A DNA stretch of 64,000 nucleotides from Helicobacteraceae bacterium. Its GTDB lineage: Bacteria; Campylobacterota; Campylobacteria; Campylobacterales; Sulfurimonadaceae. The stretch's first letter is position 1, and each line of letters begins with the position of its first letter. Under the pieces are notes generated by a model. The model ran no database searches, was not told the DNA's origin, and was given only the letters and a program-made list of their open reading frames with translations. A program made the position numbers and the translations under genes. The stretch covers positions 41,737 through 105,736 of the forward strand of contig JAMOSG010000034.1 of NCBI GenBank assembly GCA_027063225.1, read 5' to 3'. Shown here piece after piece: positions 8,040 through 17,542 of the stretch.

Positions 8040-9974
8040 ATGCAAACACTCCATATCAATCAAATAGAATCAAAACTTTTGGAATTTAGCCAAACACTAA
8101 GAACAACAAAAGACCCTATAGAACTTAGCGAAAAAACACAACAACTCCTTAAAACAATTTTTCAAACACCTTTTGCATCTTTATGGATTTTTAACAGTCA
8201 AAAAATGCAACTTGTACGTTTACGTAAAGATAACTCTACAAACCTTTTAGAAGCAAAAGATCAAAAAGGTTTACTTTATGATGTTTTTATGTCTAAAAAG
8301 ACAAAGTTTTTCAATAACATCACAACAAATAAAGAGTACATCCCATCTATAGACAATCCAGACTCTTTAGATCTTTACTCAAAAATCATCACTCCCATAC
8401 TCAACAAAGATGGGGAAATTTTAGGGCTTGTTACAGCCTATTCAACTTTTCAAAACCCAAAAGAGTTTACTCAAGACGATAGTAAAATTTTTCATATTAT
8501 TATGCCCTATCTTGTAGATGCTATTTGTGCTATTGAGCAGTGTTGTTCACTCAATGAGGAGGAAAAAAAACAAAAGCATCAACAAAATCTCCAAAATGTT
8601 TTAGCACAGCTTCAGCAACTACACTCAACTCCAAATGAAGAGTTTAACCATACAAAAGCACTTCTTCAAGATTTGCAAACACCAACAAAAAATCTTTATG
8701 AATTTTTAACACTTTTAGAAGAAAAAGTGGTTGACCCTCGTTTAAAACATTACATTGCAAATGCTAAAGCAAATAGTGAATTTATCTCTTCACTTAACCA
8801 TCTTATTTTTACAAACCTAGATACAAAAAAACGTAATGAAACACTAGAGTCTCAAACTATTAATAGTGTGCAATACTTTTCTACTATTGCAGATAGTTTT
8901 GTAGCAAGTATGTATAACAAATCTATTAGTTTTAATGTTTTTATTGATCCTTTTATACCTAAAGAGATTAAAATAGATACTTTAAAACTACAAAGGGTAT
9001 TACTAAATTTAATAGATAATGCTTATAAATTTACACCTAAAAACAGATGTATCGAGTTTTGCGTAGAATATAATCAACCTCAAAACCAACTCGATATTAC
9101 TATAAAAGATAACGGTATTGCCATTACACAAAATAAACGTCAAACAATCTTAAAAACTTTTCAAGAAGAAAACCTTACAATTGAGAGTGAAGTAACAAAA
9201 GGGAACACTTTTAGAGTTACTGTTTCACTACAAAAACACCCTTCTACATCAGCATTTCAGCAACTAAGCAATCCAAATGCAAAAATTTTTATTTTGATGG
9301 ATCAAAAAAATAGTTGCAGTGCAAACAATATAGCAAAACAACTTATCCATTTAGGGATCCAAAAAAAGCAAATAAAAGCTATAAACTCTTTAGAGCTTTT
9401 AAAAGCAGATGCAACACACCTTATCTCTTTTCAAAATAAACTCGATCTTGATACTGTTGTTTTTTGTAATGAAAATGAGATTGAAAACCTCATTGTTGAG
9501 GAGCAACTTTTTTCTATTTCACGCTCTCACGAAAATTGTACCCATCAAATTGTTTCACAATATAGCTATATGACCCATATACTCTATTCTTTTCTCAACA
9601 AAAAGCAACCAGCTACAGTATTGATTATAGATGACAACCAAATAAACATTACTCTTCTAAAAAAGATTCTCTCTGAAGAGCTTGTGCTTATTCAAAGTGC
9701 TTTAACAGCTCAAGATGCACTTGAATTGGTTGAAAAATCTATAGAGAAAAATCGCTATTTTAGCGCTATTTATATCGATGAGCTTCAAAGTGCAATCTCT
9801 TGTGATGAGATCTTAAACACTATTCGCTCCCTAGAGCTTAAACACAACCTTCCACCTGCTACTATTGCATCACTCTCAGGAGTAGCAACAAATAAAAATT
9901 ACGATATTATCCTTTCAAAACCTTTTAAACGTGAAGAGATTTTTCAAGTTCTTACAAAATCTTTAACAAAATAG
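8040..9974 (+). CDS. Degenerate hybrid histidine kinase (GAF - pseudo-kinase - receiver)
   Basis: A 644-residue cytoplasmic protein. Residues about 20-170 read as a GAF domain. The DHp-like region has Q210-D-L-Q-T-P where active kinases have H-E-L-R-T-P, so the phospho-accepting His is Gln. The ATPase domain keeps an N box (LLNLIDNAYKFT) and a DNG box, but the Gly-rich G2 lid is not recognisable. A very degenerate receiver-like stretch follows (about 405-520), then a better receiver (about 525-644) with the acidic pair in VLIIDDNQIN, an Asp in AIYIDELQ and the LSKPF lysine. It sits directly before the hook genes, which suggests a regulatory role in flagellar assembly. That is inference. Confidence 0.8.
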   Translation: MQTLHINQIESKLLEFSQTLRTTKDPIELSEKTQQLLKTIFQTPFASLWIFNSQKMQLVRLRKDNSTNLLEAKDQKGLLYDVFMSKKTKFFNNITTNKEYIPSIDNPDSLDLYSKIITPILNKDGEILGLVTAYSTFQNPKEFTQDDSKIFHIIMPYLVDAICAIEQCCSLNEEEKKQKHQQNLQNVLAQLQQLHSTPNEEFNHTKALLQDLQTPTKNLYEFLTLLEEKVVDPRLKHYIANAKANSEFISSLNHLIFTNLDTKKRNETLESQTINSVQYFSTIADSFVASMYNKSISFNVFIDPFIPKEIKIDTLKLQRVLLNLIDNAYKFTPKNRCIEFCVEYNQPQNQLDITIKDNGIAITQNKRQTILKTFQEENLTIESEVTKGNTFRVTVSLQKHPSTSAFQQLSNPNAKIFILMDQKNSCSANNIAKQLIHLGIQKKQIKAINSLELLKADATHLISFQNKLDLDTVVFCNENEIENLIVEEQLFSISRSHENCTHQIVSQYSYMTHILYSFLNKKQPATVLIIDDNQINITLLKKILSEELVLIQSALTAQDALELVEKSIEKNRYFSAIYIDELQSAISCDEILNTIRSLELKHNLPPATIASLSGVATNKNYDIILSKPFKREEIFQVLTKSLTK

Positions 9975-9987
9975 GTATATTTTATGC
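9974..9987 (+). promoter_or_regulatory. Candidate sigma-54 promoter before fliK
   Basis: GG at 9974-9975 and GC at 9986-9987 are separated by exactly ten bases, the -24/-12 spacing of sigma-54 promoters (AGGTATATTTTATGCTT). The flanking match to the full consensus is modest. Hook-stage genes in Campylobacter and Helicobacter depend on sigma-54. Initiation would fall near 9999, giving a leader of about 14 bases. Confidence 0.5.
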
Positions 9988-9989
9988 TT

Positions 9990-10009
9990 AATACCTCTTT
10001 GGAGGTGTT
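9990..10009 (+). promoter_or_regulatory. Hairpin covering the fliK ribosome binding site
   Basis: Bases 9990-9997 pair with 10002-10009 (eight pairs including one G-T) around a TTTG loop. The right arm contains almost all of the strong Shine-Dalgarno GGAGGTG (10001-10007) that serves the ATG at 10013. There is no T-tract, so it does not look like a terminator. A transcript starting at the predicted sigma-54 site would lack the left arm. Confidence 0.5.
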
Positions 10010-10012
10010 AGA

Positions 10013-11641
10013 ATGATTTTACTAGATGCTGCTACAGATACACTTACAAAAACAACTTCTAAAAAAGGTGATGCAAAAGATTCTCACTCTTTTTCTTTTG
10101 CTGAACTTTTAAGTTCCATCTCTAATGAAGATGAAGATATAAAACTTCAAAAAGATGATGCAAAAAACTCTACAACCCAAAAACCTCTTTTAGAGTTACA
10201 AGAAGATACAAAAGAGGTAATATCTCCACAAACAACAAAACAAACTGATAAAAAAGATACAAAAAAAGAGGAATCTTCCTTTTTAGAGAGTTTTTTACAA
10301 GGTAGTACTTTAGAAGATATTGACCTAGAAAAGCTCCAAAAGATTGAAGAAAAAATAGACAATCCAAAAACACCTCAAACAAAAGAGGTAGAGTTTTTAA
10401 AACAAACAATCTTTGATGCTAAAAAATCTCTTCAAAAAGAGATAGAAGCTTTACCAGAATATAAACAAGCACAAATAAAAGAGATGCCAAAAACACTTAG
10501 TGGACTTGTGAAAATGGCAAAAACATTCAATATAGATGTTTCTAAAATATCTTTAACGCAAGGAAAATCAAAGCAGATCCAAACAGCAACAAAAGAGCAG
10601 CCAAAAGAGCAATCAAAAAAATCTCCTCTTCCAAAAGATATAACGCCTAAAGCAACAACAAAGCTTCCATTTTTACAAACAAATAAACAAACACCCTCCC
10701 CTTCTGTAGAAACAACACCTAAAAAACAAGTGACTCTACAAGATATGTTACAAACAAAGCCTAAAGCTCAACAAGATATTCAAAAATTTCCTAAAAAGGA
10801 AGTAGTACAAACAAAACAACAACCTCTAAAACCTACTACTTTTAATACAATTGAGAAAAAAACTCAAAAGATTCAAAAAGCTATCTCTACACAAGAACAA
10901 AACATAAAAACAACTCCAAAAGTTGAAACAAAGGTAAAAGTAAAAGAGCCTACTCAGCCAAAAGAGAAACATATATCGATTCAAACTACAACACAAGTTA
11001 AACAAACACAATCTCAAGAACAAAACTCTAATCAAAACTTTTTTTCACAAACAACATCTCAACAACCACAAACACAAAAAATTGAAACAAAAATAGCCAA
11101 TTTTGCCTCTTTACTTAACACTGTTAAAGAGGAGGAAGAACCAACACAACCAAAAACTGAAACAACCCCGACAAACAAAGTTGAACAACCTCAACAAATA
11201 AAAAATGATCAACTTGACCAAAAAATTCATGAAGCAAAACAGATGGTTCGTTACCTTTCACAAGATGTAAAAGAAAATATCCAAAACTATAAATCCCCTT
11301 TTACAAGGGTCAAACTACAATTAAATCCTCAAAATTTAGGGGAGATGGATCTTACAATTGTTCAACGTGGAAATAACTTACATGTTTCACTTCAATCAAA
11401 CAACCACGCATTAAATCTTTTAAACAATAATCTCCAAGATTTAAAAACACAGTTCCAAAATAATGGAATAAATAATGCTACATTTGATTTTAACAGTAGC
11501 TCTCAAGAGCAACAAAGAGAAGCTGCACAGCAACAACAAAATCAACAACGTGCAAAACAGCATTATCAAGATTTTGAAGAGTTTAGTGAAAATGAAGAGA
11601 TTATCACTTCATTAGAGATAACGATACCAAATTATGCATAG
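10013..11641 (+). CDS. fliK: Flagellar hook-length control protein FliK
   Basis: A 542-residue protein with a long, Gln/Thr/Lys/Pro-rich, low-complexity region (about residues 60-400) and a compact C-terminal Flg_hook domain (about 405-500) containing VKLQLNPQNLGEMDLTI and NHALNLLNNNLQDLKTQF. FliK is exported while the hook grows and its C-terminal domain switches the export gate to filament substrates. The biased middle is typical of the ruler part. It begins a compact run fliK-flgD-hook gene, the order known from Campylobacter and Helicobacter. Confidence 0.93.
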   Translation: MILLDAATDTLTKTTSKKGDAKDSHSFSFAELLSSISNEDEDIKLQKDDAKNSTTQKPLLELQEDTKEVISPQTTKQTDKKDTKKEESSFLESFLQGSTLEDIDLEKLQKIEEKIDNPKTPQTKEVEFLKQTIFDAKKSLQKEIEALPEYKQAQIKEMPKTLSGLVKMAKTFNIDVSKISLTQGKSKQIQTATKEQPKEQSKKSPLPKDITPKATTKLPFLQTNKQTPSPSVETTPKKQVTLQDMLQTKPKAQQDIQKFPKKEVVQTKQQPLKPTTFNTIEKKTQKIQKAISTQEQNIKTTPKVETKVKVKEPTQPKEKHISIQTTTQVKQTQSQEQNSNQNFFSQTTSQQPQTQKIETKIANFASLLNTVKEEEEPTQPKTETTPTNKVEQPQQIKNDQLDQKIHEAKQMVRYLSQDVKENIQNYKSPFTRVKLQLNPQNLGEMDLTIVQRGNNLHVSLQSNNHALNLLNNNLQDLKTQFQNNGINNATFDFNSSSQEQQREAAQQQQNQQRAKQHYQDFEEFSENEEIITSLEITIPNYA

Positions 11642-11650
11642 GGATAGATT

Positions 11651-12322
11651 ATGATCACATCAACAGGACTAGATGCTTCAACTGTAACACAAACAACATC
11701 TACAACTACAACAGTTGAAAATAAAAATATATTAGGAAAAGATGATTTTATGCAACTTCTTTTAGTTGAGTTACAAAATCAAGATCCAACTGATCCTATG
11801 GATAGTGATAAAATTTTACAACAAACATCAGAACTTGCCTCTTTAGAATCTGCAGATAATACAAATAAAGCCTTAGAAGACTTAACTAAATCATTAGGAG
11901 TCTCTCAACAATTCTCTACAATTAGTGCTATTGGAAAAACTGCAGATTTAGGTAGTGATTCTATCTCCTTAGATGAAGGAATAGATACACAAGCTACTTT
12001 TGAGCTTTATTTTCCAACAGATGTACAAAATGGCACAATTGAAATTAAAGATAGCAATAATAATGTTGTGCAAACAATTACAACAGATGAAAAAGATTCT
12101 GGAGTTTATCAATTTACATGGGATGGAACAACCAGTACTGGTACACGTGCTGAAGCTGGTGTATATCATATCTCTGCAAACTATACAGATAAAAATTCAA
12201 ATCCACAAGAAACAAAACTTGGACGCTATCCTATTAAATCTGTTCGTTTTGATGATGGAGAAGCACTTTTAAAAGTTGGTTCTAACTATCTACCATTAGA
12301 TGATGTTAAAGAAATTTATTAA
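11651..12322 (+). CDS. flgD: Flagellar hook capping protein FlgD
   Basis: A 223-residue hook-assembly scaffold. The N-terminal signature LGKDDFMQLLLVELQNQDPTD (about 28-48) with DKILQQTSELASLESA is diagnostic. The C-terminal half has FlgD-type beta domains (GVYQFTWDGT, AGVYHISANY). FlgD caps the growing hook and is removed when it is complete. It starts 9 bases after fliK and ends 17 before the next hook-type gene. A small Thr-rich stretch precedes the signature, as is usual for export substrates. Confidence 0.95.
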   Translation: MITSTGLDASTVTQTTSTTTTVENKNILGKDDFMQLLLVELQNQDPTDPMDSDKILQQTSELASLESADNTNKALEDLTKSLGVSQQFSTISAIGKTADLGSDSISLDEGIDTQATFELYFPTDVQNGTIEIKDSNNNVVQTITTDEKDSGVYQFTWDGTTSTGTRAEAGVYHISANYTDKNSNPQETKLGRYPIKSVRFDDGEALLKVGSNYLPLDDVKEIY

Positions 12323-12339
12323 AATTTGGAGAAAAGATT

Positions 12340-13587
12340 ATGATGACACAAGCATACTATACTGGGTTATCTGGTCTTGTATCTACACAACGTGCAATCG
12401 ATATTACATCAGATAATATTGCAAATAGTTCAACTGTAGGATTTCGTAGTGTAACAACTGAATTTACAACCCTTTTTGAAGATGCTGTAAACACACCTAC
12501 GACTCAACAAGAAATTGGTTTAGGAAGTCGTGTCAATGCATCAAGTACTGTTATGAGTAACGGATCTATTAAACTTACAGATAAAAGTACAGATCTTTCT
12601 ATTGATGGAGATGGATGGTTTGGGGTTGTTAGTGGAGATGAACTTTACTATACACGCGCTGGAGATTTTGTTTTTGACTCCAATAATGATCTTATTACCA
12701 GAGATGGTAAATATGTTCTTGGGACAATGGCTGGAAATATTGATGGTAATATCTTAACAAGTGAAAAAAGTGAAACACCATTAAGTGATATTAATACTCA
12801 AGAAACTCTTCGATTTCCAACAGATCTTACATACCCAGCTGTTCCAACAAAAAACACTCAATTTTTTGGAAACTTAGGTATTGAAGATGAAACAAAAACA
12901 TTTGGTGCCACAGTTATAGATAAAGACAATAACAAAAATGACTTACAACTTCGTTTTACAAAATCTTCAGAACAAAATCCACCAGGTACGCAATGGGATG
13001 TAACAGCTATACTTCAATCACTAGATGGGACAACAGTTTATGATACACAAAATGGACAAGTATCATTTGATGAAAATGGTGCTTTAATTTCAAATACACT
13101 TCCTACTATAAATAATAATGGAACAGATCTCACTATAGATTTAGGTGAGGGTTATAGTGGTATTGTAGCTACTAATAATACTTCAACTACTGGATCATCT
13201 CAATCTGATGGAACAATAGGTGGAGAACTTGTAGGATATGAAATTAATCGTCATGCAGATGTTATTGCAACCTTTACAAATGGAAGACAAAGTAGTGTTG
13301 GAAAAATTGGCTTATTCCATTTTTCAAATGATCAAGGATTAGATAGAATTTCTGGAACACTTTACAAAGAAAGTTCTAATAGCGGCAATGCATTTTTCTA
13401 TAAGGATCAAGAGGGAAATAATATTTTAGGTTCAGATGTTATGAATTATAGCTTAGAAAACTCTAATGTTTCTATGAGTAATGCTCTTACTGAACTAATT
13501 GTTTATCAACGCTCCTTTGATGCTAACTCAAAAATTATCTCTACAGCAGACCAAATGATTCAAAAAGCTCTTTCTATGGATAGTTAA
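12340..13587 (+). CDS. Flagellar hook-type protein (FlgE family, short paralogue)
   Basis: A 415-residue axial protein. The N-terminus (YYTGLSGLVSTQRAIDITSDNIAN) and C-terminus (YSLENSNVSMSNALTELIVYQRSFDANSKII) are the paired coiled-coil segments of hook/rod proteins. The middle contains the FlgE/F/G core strand DGDGWFGV. It is shorter than the 705-residue hook protein encoded next to it. It follows fliK-flgD, where Campylobacterota usually have a flgE gene. It may be the main FlgE, a hook-associated isoform or a distal-rod variant; which one forms the bulk hook cannot be read from sequence alone. Confidence 0.85.
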   Translation: MMTQAYYTGLSGLVSTQRAIDITSDNIANSSTVGFRSVTTEFTTLFEDAVNTPTTQQEIGLGSRVNASSTVMSNGSIKLTDKSTDLSIDGDGWFGVVSGDELYYTRAGDFVFDSNNDLITRDGKYVLGTMAGNIDGNILTSEKSETPLSDINTQETLRFPTDLTYPAVPTKNTQFFGNLGIEDETKTFGATVIDKDNNKNDLQLRFTKSSEQNPPGTQWDVTAILQSLDGTTVYDTQNGQVSFDENGALISNTLPTINNNGTDLTIDLGEGYSGIVATNNTSTTGSSQSDGTIGGELVGYEINRHADVIATFTNGRQSSVGKIGLFHFSNDQGLDRISGTLYKESSNSGNAFFYKDQEGNNILGSDVMNYSLENSNVSMSNALTELIVYQRSFDANSKIISTADQMIQKALSMDS

Positions 13588-13591
13588 AAAG

Positions 13592-13607
13592 TGGAATAAA
13601 AAATGCT
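13592..13607 (+). promoter_or_regulatory. Candidate sigma-54 promoter before the large flgE
   Basis: TGGAATAAAAAATGCT has GG (13593-13594) and GC (13605-13606) ten bases apart, the spacing required for sigma-54. The TGG of the -24 element and TGCT of the -12 element match the consensus well. Initiation would fall near 13618, 38 bases before the ATG. The 68-base gap between the two hook genes is otherwise unexplained. Confidence 0.6.
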
Positions 13608-13655
13608 GCTCCTCTTATACTGATTAAAATATCCGAAATTTTAAAGGATCATATT

Positions 13656-15773
13656 ATGTTAAAATCTCTCTATTCTGGTATTTCTGGTTTACAATCACAC
13701 CAGGTTGCAATGGATGTTGAATCAAACAACATTGCCAATGTAAATACCACAGGATTTAAATATTCACGTGCAAATTTCTCTGACCTTTTAGCACAAACAA
13801 AATCTATTGCCACTGCTCCTCAAGGCAATTTAGGGGGTAAAAACTCTGTTCAAGTTGGACTTGGATCTACTGTTGATTCTACTACACGTATTTTTTCACA
13901 AGGGAGTGTTGATACAACAGATAAGAATACCGATGTTGCTATTCAAGGTGATGGTTTTTTTATTGTATCTCCAGATGCTGGAAACACTTATAACTATACA
14001 CGTGCAGGAGATTTTAAATTTGATGCAGATGGAAACTTTGTAGATAATAATGGTTTTATTGTACAAGGTTGGCTTAAAGATCCAGAAACTGGAAAAGTTG
14101 ATTCAACTGCTCCAATTACAAACATCAATATTGCACCAGGATTAACAACACCTGCAAATCCAACAAATGAAGTAACACTTAAAGCAAACCTTAACTCAGG
14201 TACTAATGTTGAAAACTTCTCTCCAGCCTATAGAGTTCCAAGTGGAACACCAACTGATGCCCTCAATCCAGCTATAGATGAAAATGGTAATCCTATTAAA
14301 TCTGGTGATGTAGGTGTTATGTTTAATGATAGAGGAGAAGCTTTCTCACTCCAAAAAGATCAGGGTGTATGGATCTCATTTCAAAGTAGTATTAAAGATG
14401 ATGGAGGAGCTGTAGCTGCAAGTGATGCTGAATTAGATATTACATTAGAGCTAGATGATGGAACAACTGAACGTATCACAACAACAGGTGGAAGTGCAGC
14501 AAACTCTGCTGCAACAAATGGTCGCCGCTATGCTGATGCAATCAATGCTAAAACAGCTATTACAGGTGTTACAGCAACATATGATTCTGTAAATAATAAA
14601 ATTATTTTAGAAAATGATAACTCATCCTCTTATTCATCCCATAATATCCGTTTAAAAGAAGTTAATGGGGGGAGTGGTTTAACTGTTGGAACTGTTACAA
14701 CAGCTTATACATATACTTATGACCCGAATGCTTCATCTAAACCACTTAATGATAATAAAACATTTACAACTGTAGCAGATCTTCGTGAAGCTATGGAGAT
14801 TCAAGCACGTGATCCAGATGGAGATGGAGTTGAGAATAATGTTGAAATCTCTGTAAATGAGTATGGAAAACTTCAAATTTCAAATCCAGGAGGAGGTGAC
14901 CAAGATTATACCCTAGATATTGCTGTTACACCTTATACAACAAGTAGTGTAAGTGAAAATACAAATTTCACAACTGCAATGACAGCACTAAACTCTGTTT
15001 TACCTGTTGGTGGTGGTGCAGAAGCATATTCACAAAGTTTTAATGCAGCAACACATTCAAGTAGTATCGATATTTTTGACTCATTAGGCTCTAAACATAC
15101 ACTTAGAACAGAGTTTAGAAAAACAGCACTTAATGCCAACCAAGGAAGTACTTGGGATATGAAAATCTCTGTTCCAGAACCAGCAACAATTGATACAACT
15201 GCACCATTTAATGAAAAAACAGGTTCTATCCGTTTTAATAGTGATGGATCTCTTGCAACATACGATCCACCAAATGTATCATTCTCTGCAAATAATGGTT
15301 CAGCACCTAATCAACAAGTAAACCTTTCTTTTGGAACATCTCAACAATTTGATGGGATAACGAGTTTCGATGCTAAAAGTGCTACAAGTGGTATCTCTCA
15401 AGATGGGTACACTGGTGGTGATTTAGTTGGTATTAGAATCGATCAAAGTGGAACATTAATTGGTTCATTTTCAAATGGTAGAAGTTTTGGACTTGCTCAA
15501 ATTGCAATGGCAAAATTTACAAATAATGAAGGGCTTTCAAGTGATGGTGGAAGTGTTTATACACAAACTGCCAACTCAGGAGATCCTATTATTGGAACAG
15601 CTGCAACTGCTGGGCGTGGGTTTATCCAATCTTCTGCACTTGAGAATTCAAATGTTGACCTTTCACGTGCACTTACAGAGCTTATTATTATTCAGCGTGG
15701 ATACCAAGCAAATGGGAAAACAATTACCACATCAGATCAACTCCTACAAACTCTTCTAGGGCTTAAACAGTAG
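13656..15773 (+). CDS. flgE: Flagellar hook protein FlgE (long form)
   Basis: A 705-residue hook protein with the N-terminal YSGISGLQSHQVAMDVESNNIANVNTTG type signature, the QGDGFFIV strand near residue 103 and a C-terminus (SSALENSNVDLSRALTELIIIQRGYQANGKTI) that closes the D0 coiled coil. The large central part (about 180-560) is variable and rich in Thr, Asn and Asp, as in the long hook proteins of Campylobacter and Helicobacter. It has its own predicted sigma-54 promoter. The leader of purT directly follows. Confidence 0.95.
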   Translation: MLKSLYSGISGLQSHQVAMDVESNNIANVNTTGFKYSRANFSDLLAQTKSIATAPQGNLGGKNSVQVGLGSTVDSTTRIFSQGSVDTTDKNTDVAIQGDGFFIVSPDAGNTYNYTRAGDFKFDADGNFVDNNGFIVQGWLKDPETGKVDSTAPITNINIAPGLTTPANPTNEVTLKANLNSGTNVENFSPAYRVPSGTPTDALNPAIDENGNPIKSGDVGVMFNDRGEAFSLQKDQGVWISFQSSIKDDGGAVAASDAELDITLELDDGTTERITTTGGSAANSAATNGRRYADAINAKTAITGVTATYDSVNNKIILENDNSSSYSSHNIRLKEVNGGSGLTVGTVTTAYTYTYDPNASSKPLNDNKTFTTVADLREAMEIQARDPDGDGVENNVEISVNEYGKLQISNPGGGDQDYTLDIAVTPYTTSSVSENTNFTTAMTALNSVLPVGGGAEAYSQSFNAATHSSSIDIFDSLGSKHTLRTEFRKTALNANQGSTWDMKISVPEPATIDTTAPFNEKTGSIRFNSDGSLATYDPPNVSFSANNGSAPNQQVNLSFGTSQQFDGITSFDAKSATSGISQDGYTGGDLVGIRIDQSGTLIGSFSNGRSFGLAQIAMAKFTNNEGLSSDGGSVYTQTANSGDPIIGTAATAGRGFIQSSALENSNVDLSRALTELIIIQRGYQANGKTITTSDQLLQTLLGLKQ

Positions 15774-15784
15774 TTTTAACTCTA

Positions 15785-15830
15785 ATTTGGTATAATTTTT
15801 CAATTATTTAATAGAGGAATTATACCAAAT
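15785..15830 (+). promoter_or_regulatory. 13-bp perfect inverted repeat around the purT promoter and start
   Basis: The arm ATTTGGTATAATT at 15785-15797 is repeated inverted without mismatch at 15818-15830, where it includes the first two bases of the purT ATG. The left arm contains a TATAAT hexamer (15791-15796) that could be the -10 box. The 20-base loop holds the AGAGGA ribosome binding site. It could be a DNA operator or, on read-through RNA from flgE, a hairpin masking the start codon. Confidence 0.5.
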
Positions 15831-16995
15831 GAAATTTTCTGCACCACTCAAATCAAATTCAAAAAAAGTTATGTTACTAGGTTCTGGTGAGCTTGGTAAA
15901 GAGGTTGTTATAGAAGCACAACGTTTAGGGCTTGAAACTATTGCTGTAGATAAATACGCAAATGCACCAGCTCATGGTGTAGCACATAGAAGCTATGTTG
16001 TAAATATGCAAGATAAAGAGGCTCTTTTAGAGGTTATTCGTCGTGAAAAACCTGACTATATCCTTCCAGAGGTTGAAGCAATTAGTATCGAAGCACTTTT
16101 TGACGCAGAGGCTGAAGGTTTTAATGTTATTCCAAATGCAGATGCGGTAAATAAAACAATGAATCGTAAAAATATTCGTGTTTTTGCAGCAGAGGAGTTG
16201 GGACTTAAAACTGGTCCATACAAATTTGTAACAACTCAAGAGGGTATGCTTAAAGCTGCACGTGAACTTGGTTTTCCATGTGTTATAAAACCTGTTATGA
16301 GTAGTTCTGGTCATGGACAAAGTGTTGCAAAAAGTGAAGCAGATATCCCAAAATCTTGGGAGATAGCAAAAGAGGCACGTGGAGATGCAAGTGAGTTAAT
16401 CGTAGAAGCATTTGTAGATTTTGATTATGAAATTACAATGCTTACAGCAAGAAACGGTAATGAAACTGTTTTTTGCGAACCAATTGGGCATGAACAGCGT
16501 GATGGGGATTATGTATTTTCATGGCAACCAGCAATTATGAGTGATGTTGCAAAACAACGTGCTCAAGAGATTGCAAAAACAATTACAGATGGACTAGGTG
16601 GACGCGGAATTTTTGGTGTTGAGCTTTTTGTAAAAGGTGATGAAGTTTATTTTTCAGAAGTAAGCCCTCGCCCACACGATACAGGTATGGTAACACTTAT
16701 TACTCAAAGCCAGAGTGAATTTGCACTCCACCTAAGAGCAGTTTTAGGACTTCCACTTGGTTTTACATTTTATGGTGATGGTGCAAGTGCTGCATTTAAA
16801 AGTGAATGTGAACATAGCGTAGCACCTGTTGTAGAGGTAGATGAGTCTTTATTTACACAAAACTCTTTTGTGCGTGTATTTAGTAAACCAGAAGCACACA
16901 AAGGGCGTCGCTTAGCTGTTGCACTTGTGTTTGACAAAGTAGAAAATGCCCTTACACAAGCTAGAGAGTTGATTACAAAAATAAAAGATTGTTAA
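15829..16995 (+). CDS. purT: Formate-dependent phosphoribosylglycinamide formyltransferase PurT
   Basis: A 388-residue ATP-grasp ligase that makes formyl-GAR in purine synthesis using formate directly. It begins with the nucleotide-binding [17 protein letters not shown] (residues 18-34) and has the [13 protein letters not shown] substrate loop. The ATP-grasp core contains [16 protein letters not shown] and the metal-binding [13 protein letters not shown] segment near 284. Length and motifs fit PurT better than the related PurK. A Uma2-type nuclease gene starts 10 bases downstream. Confidence 0.96.
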   Translation: MKFSAPLKSNSKKVMLLGSGELGKEVVIEAQRLGLETIAVDKYANAPAHGVAHRSYVVNMQDKEALLEVIRREKPDYILPEVEAISIEALFDAEAEGFNVIPNADAVNKTMNRKNIRVFAAEELGLKTGPYKFVTTQEGMLKAARELGFPCVIKPVMSSSGHGQSVAKSEADIPKSWEIAKEARGDASELIVEAFVDFDYEITMLTARNGNETVFCEPIGHEQRDGDYVFSWQPAIMSDVAKQRAQEIAKTITDGLGGRGIFGVELFVKGDEVYFSEVSPRPHDTGMVTLITQSQSEFALHLRAVLGLPLGFTFYGDGASAAFKSECEHSVAPVVEVDESLFTQNSFVRVFSKPEAHKGRRLAVALVFDKVENALTQARELITKIKDC

Positions 16996-17005
16996 GGTTT
17001 TTAGT

Positions 17006-17542
17006 ATGGGTGCAAGAGTTTATAAGGAGCATTACACATACAAAGAGTATGAGCAATGGGAGGGTGATTGGGAGTTAATAGATGGTCACCCCTATGCTAT
17101 GAGTCCAAAGCCGATGATTAAACATCAACAAACTTCGGGAAATATTTATATAGAATTAAAAAAGAAAAGCTCTTGTGATCAATGTTTAGCAGCGATGGAG
17201 ATAGACTATAAAATAGCAGATGATACTGTTGTTTCTCCAGATGTTGTATTTGCTTGTGGAGAGGATTTGGGTGAGATGTATCTTCAAAAAACACCTCAAA
17301 TTATTTTTGAGGTTCTAAGCCCATCAACACAAAAAAAAGATAAAAATGAAAAATACTCACTCTATGAAGAGGTTGGAGTAAACTACTATGTTATAGTAGA
17401 TATTCAAACAAAAAAAGCACAAATTTATAAACTTGTAAACAATCTTTATAAACTCGACAAAGAGGTAAGTGATGAGTCTTACCTTTTTGATACACCAACA
17501 TCTCCAATAGAGTTTAACTTTAGCACAATATGGGAAAAATAA
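17006..17542 (+). CDS. Uma2 family putative endonuclease (PD-(D/E)xK fold)
   Basis: A 178-residue protein with the Uma2 pattern: YTYKEYEQWEGDWELIDG at the start, the PDVV metal-binding strand near residue 75, and the IIFEVLSPSTQKKDKNEKYSLYEEVGV block near 96-122 with the catalytic E and K. These proteins are abundant in cyanobacteria and scattered in other bacteria; their biological role is poorly known. It sits between purT and a dehydrogenase and its stop overlaps the next ATG by one base. It may be a passenger acquired by transfer. Confidence 0.88.
   Translation: MGARVYKEHYTYKEYEQWEGDWELIDGHPYAMSPKPMIKHQQTSGNIYIELKKKSSCDQCLAAMEIDYKIADDTVVSPDVVFACGEDLGEMYLQKTPQIIFEVLSPSTQKKDKNEKYSLYEEVGVNYYVIVDIQTKKAQIYKLVNNLYKLDKEVSDESYLFDTPTSPIEFNFSTIWEK

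Noticed and set aside
10826..11035. Minus-strand open frames opposite fliK
   Set aside because: They are mirror frames of a low-complexity Gln/Lys region with no ribosome binding sites or recognisable domains.
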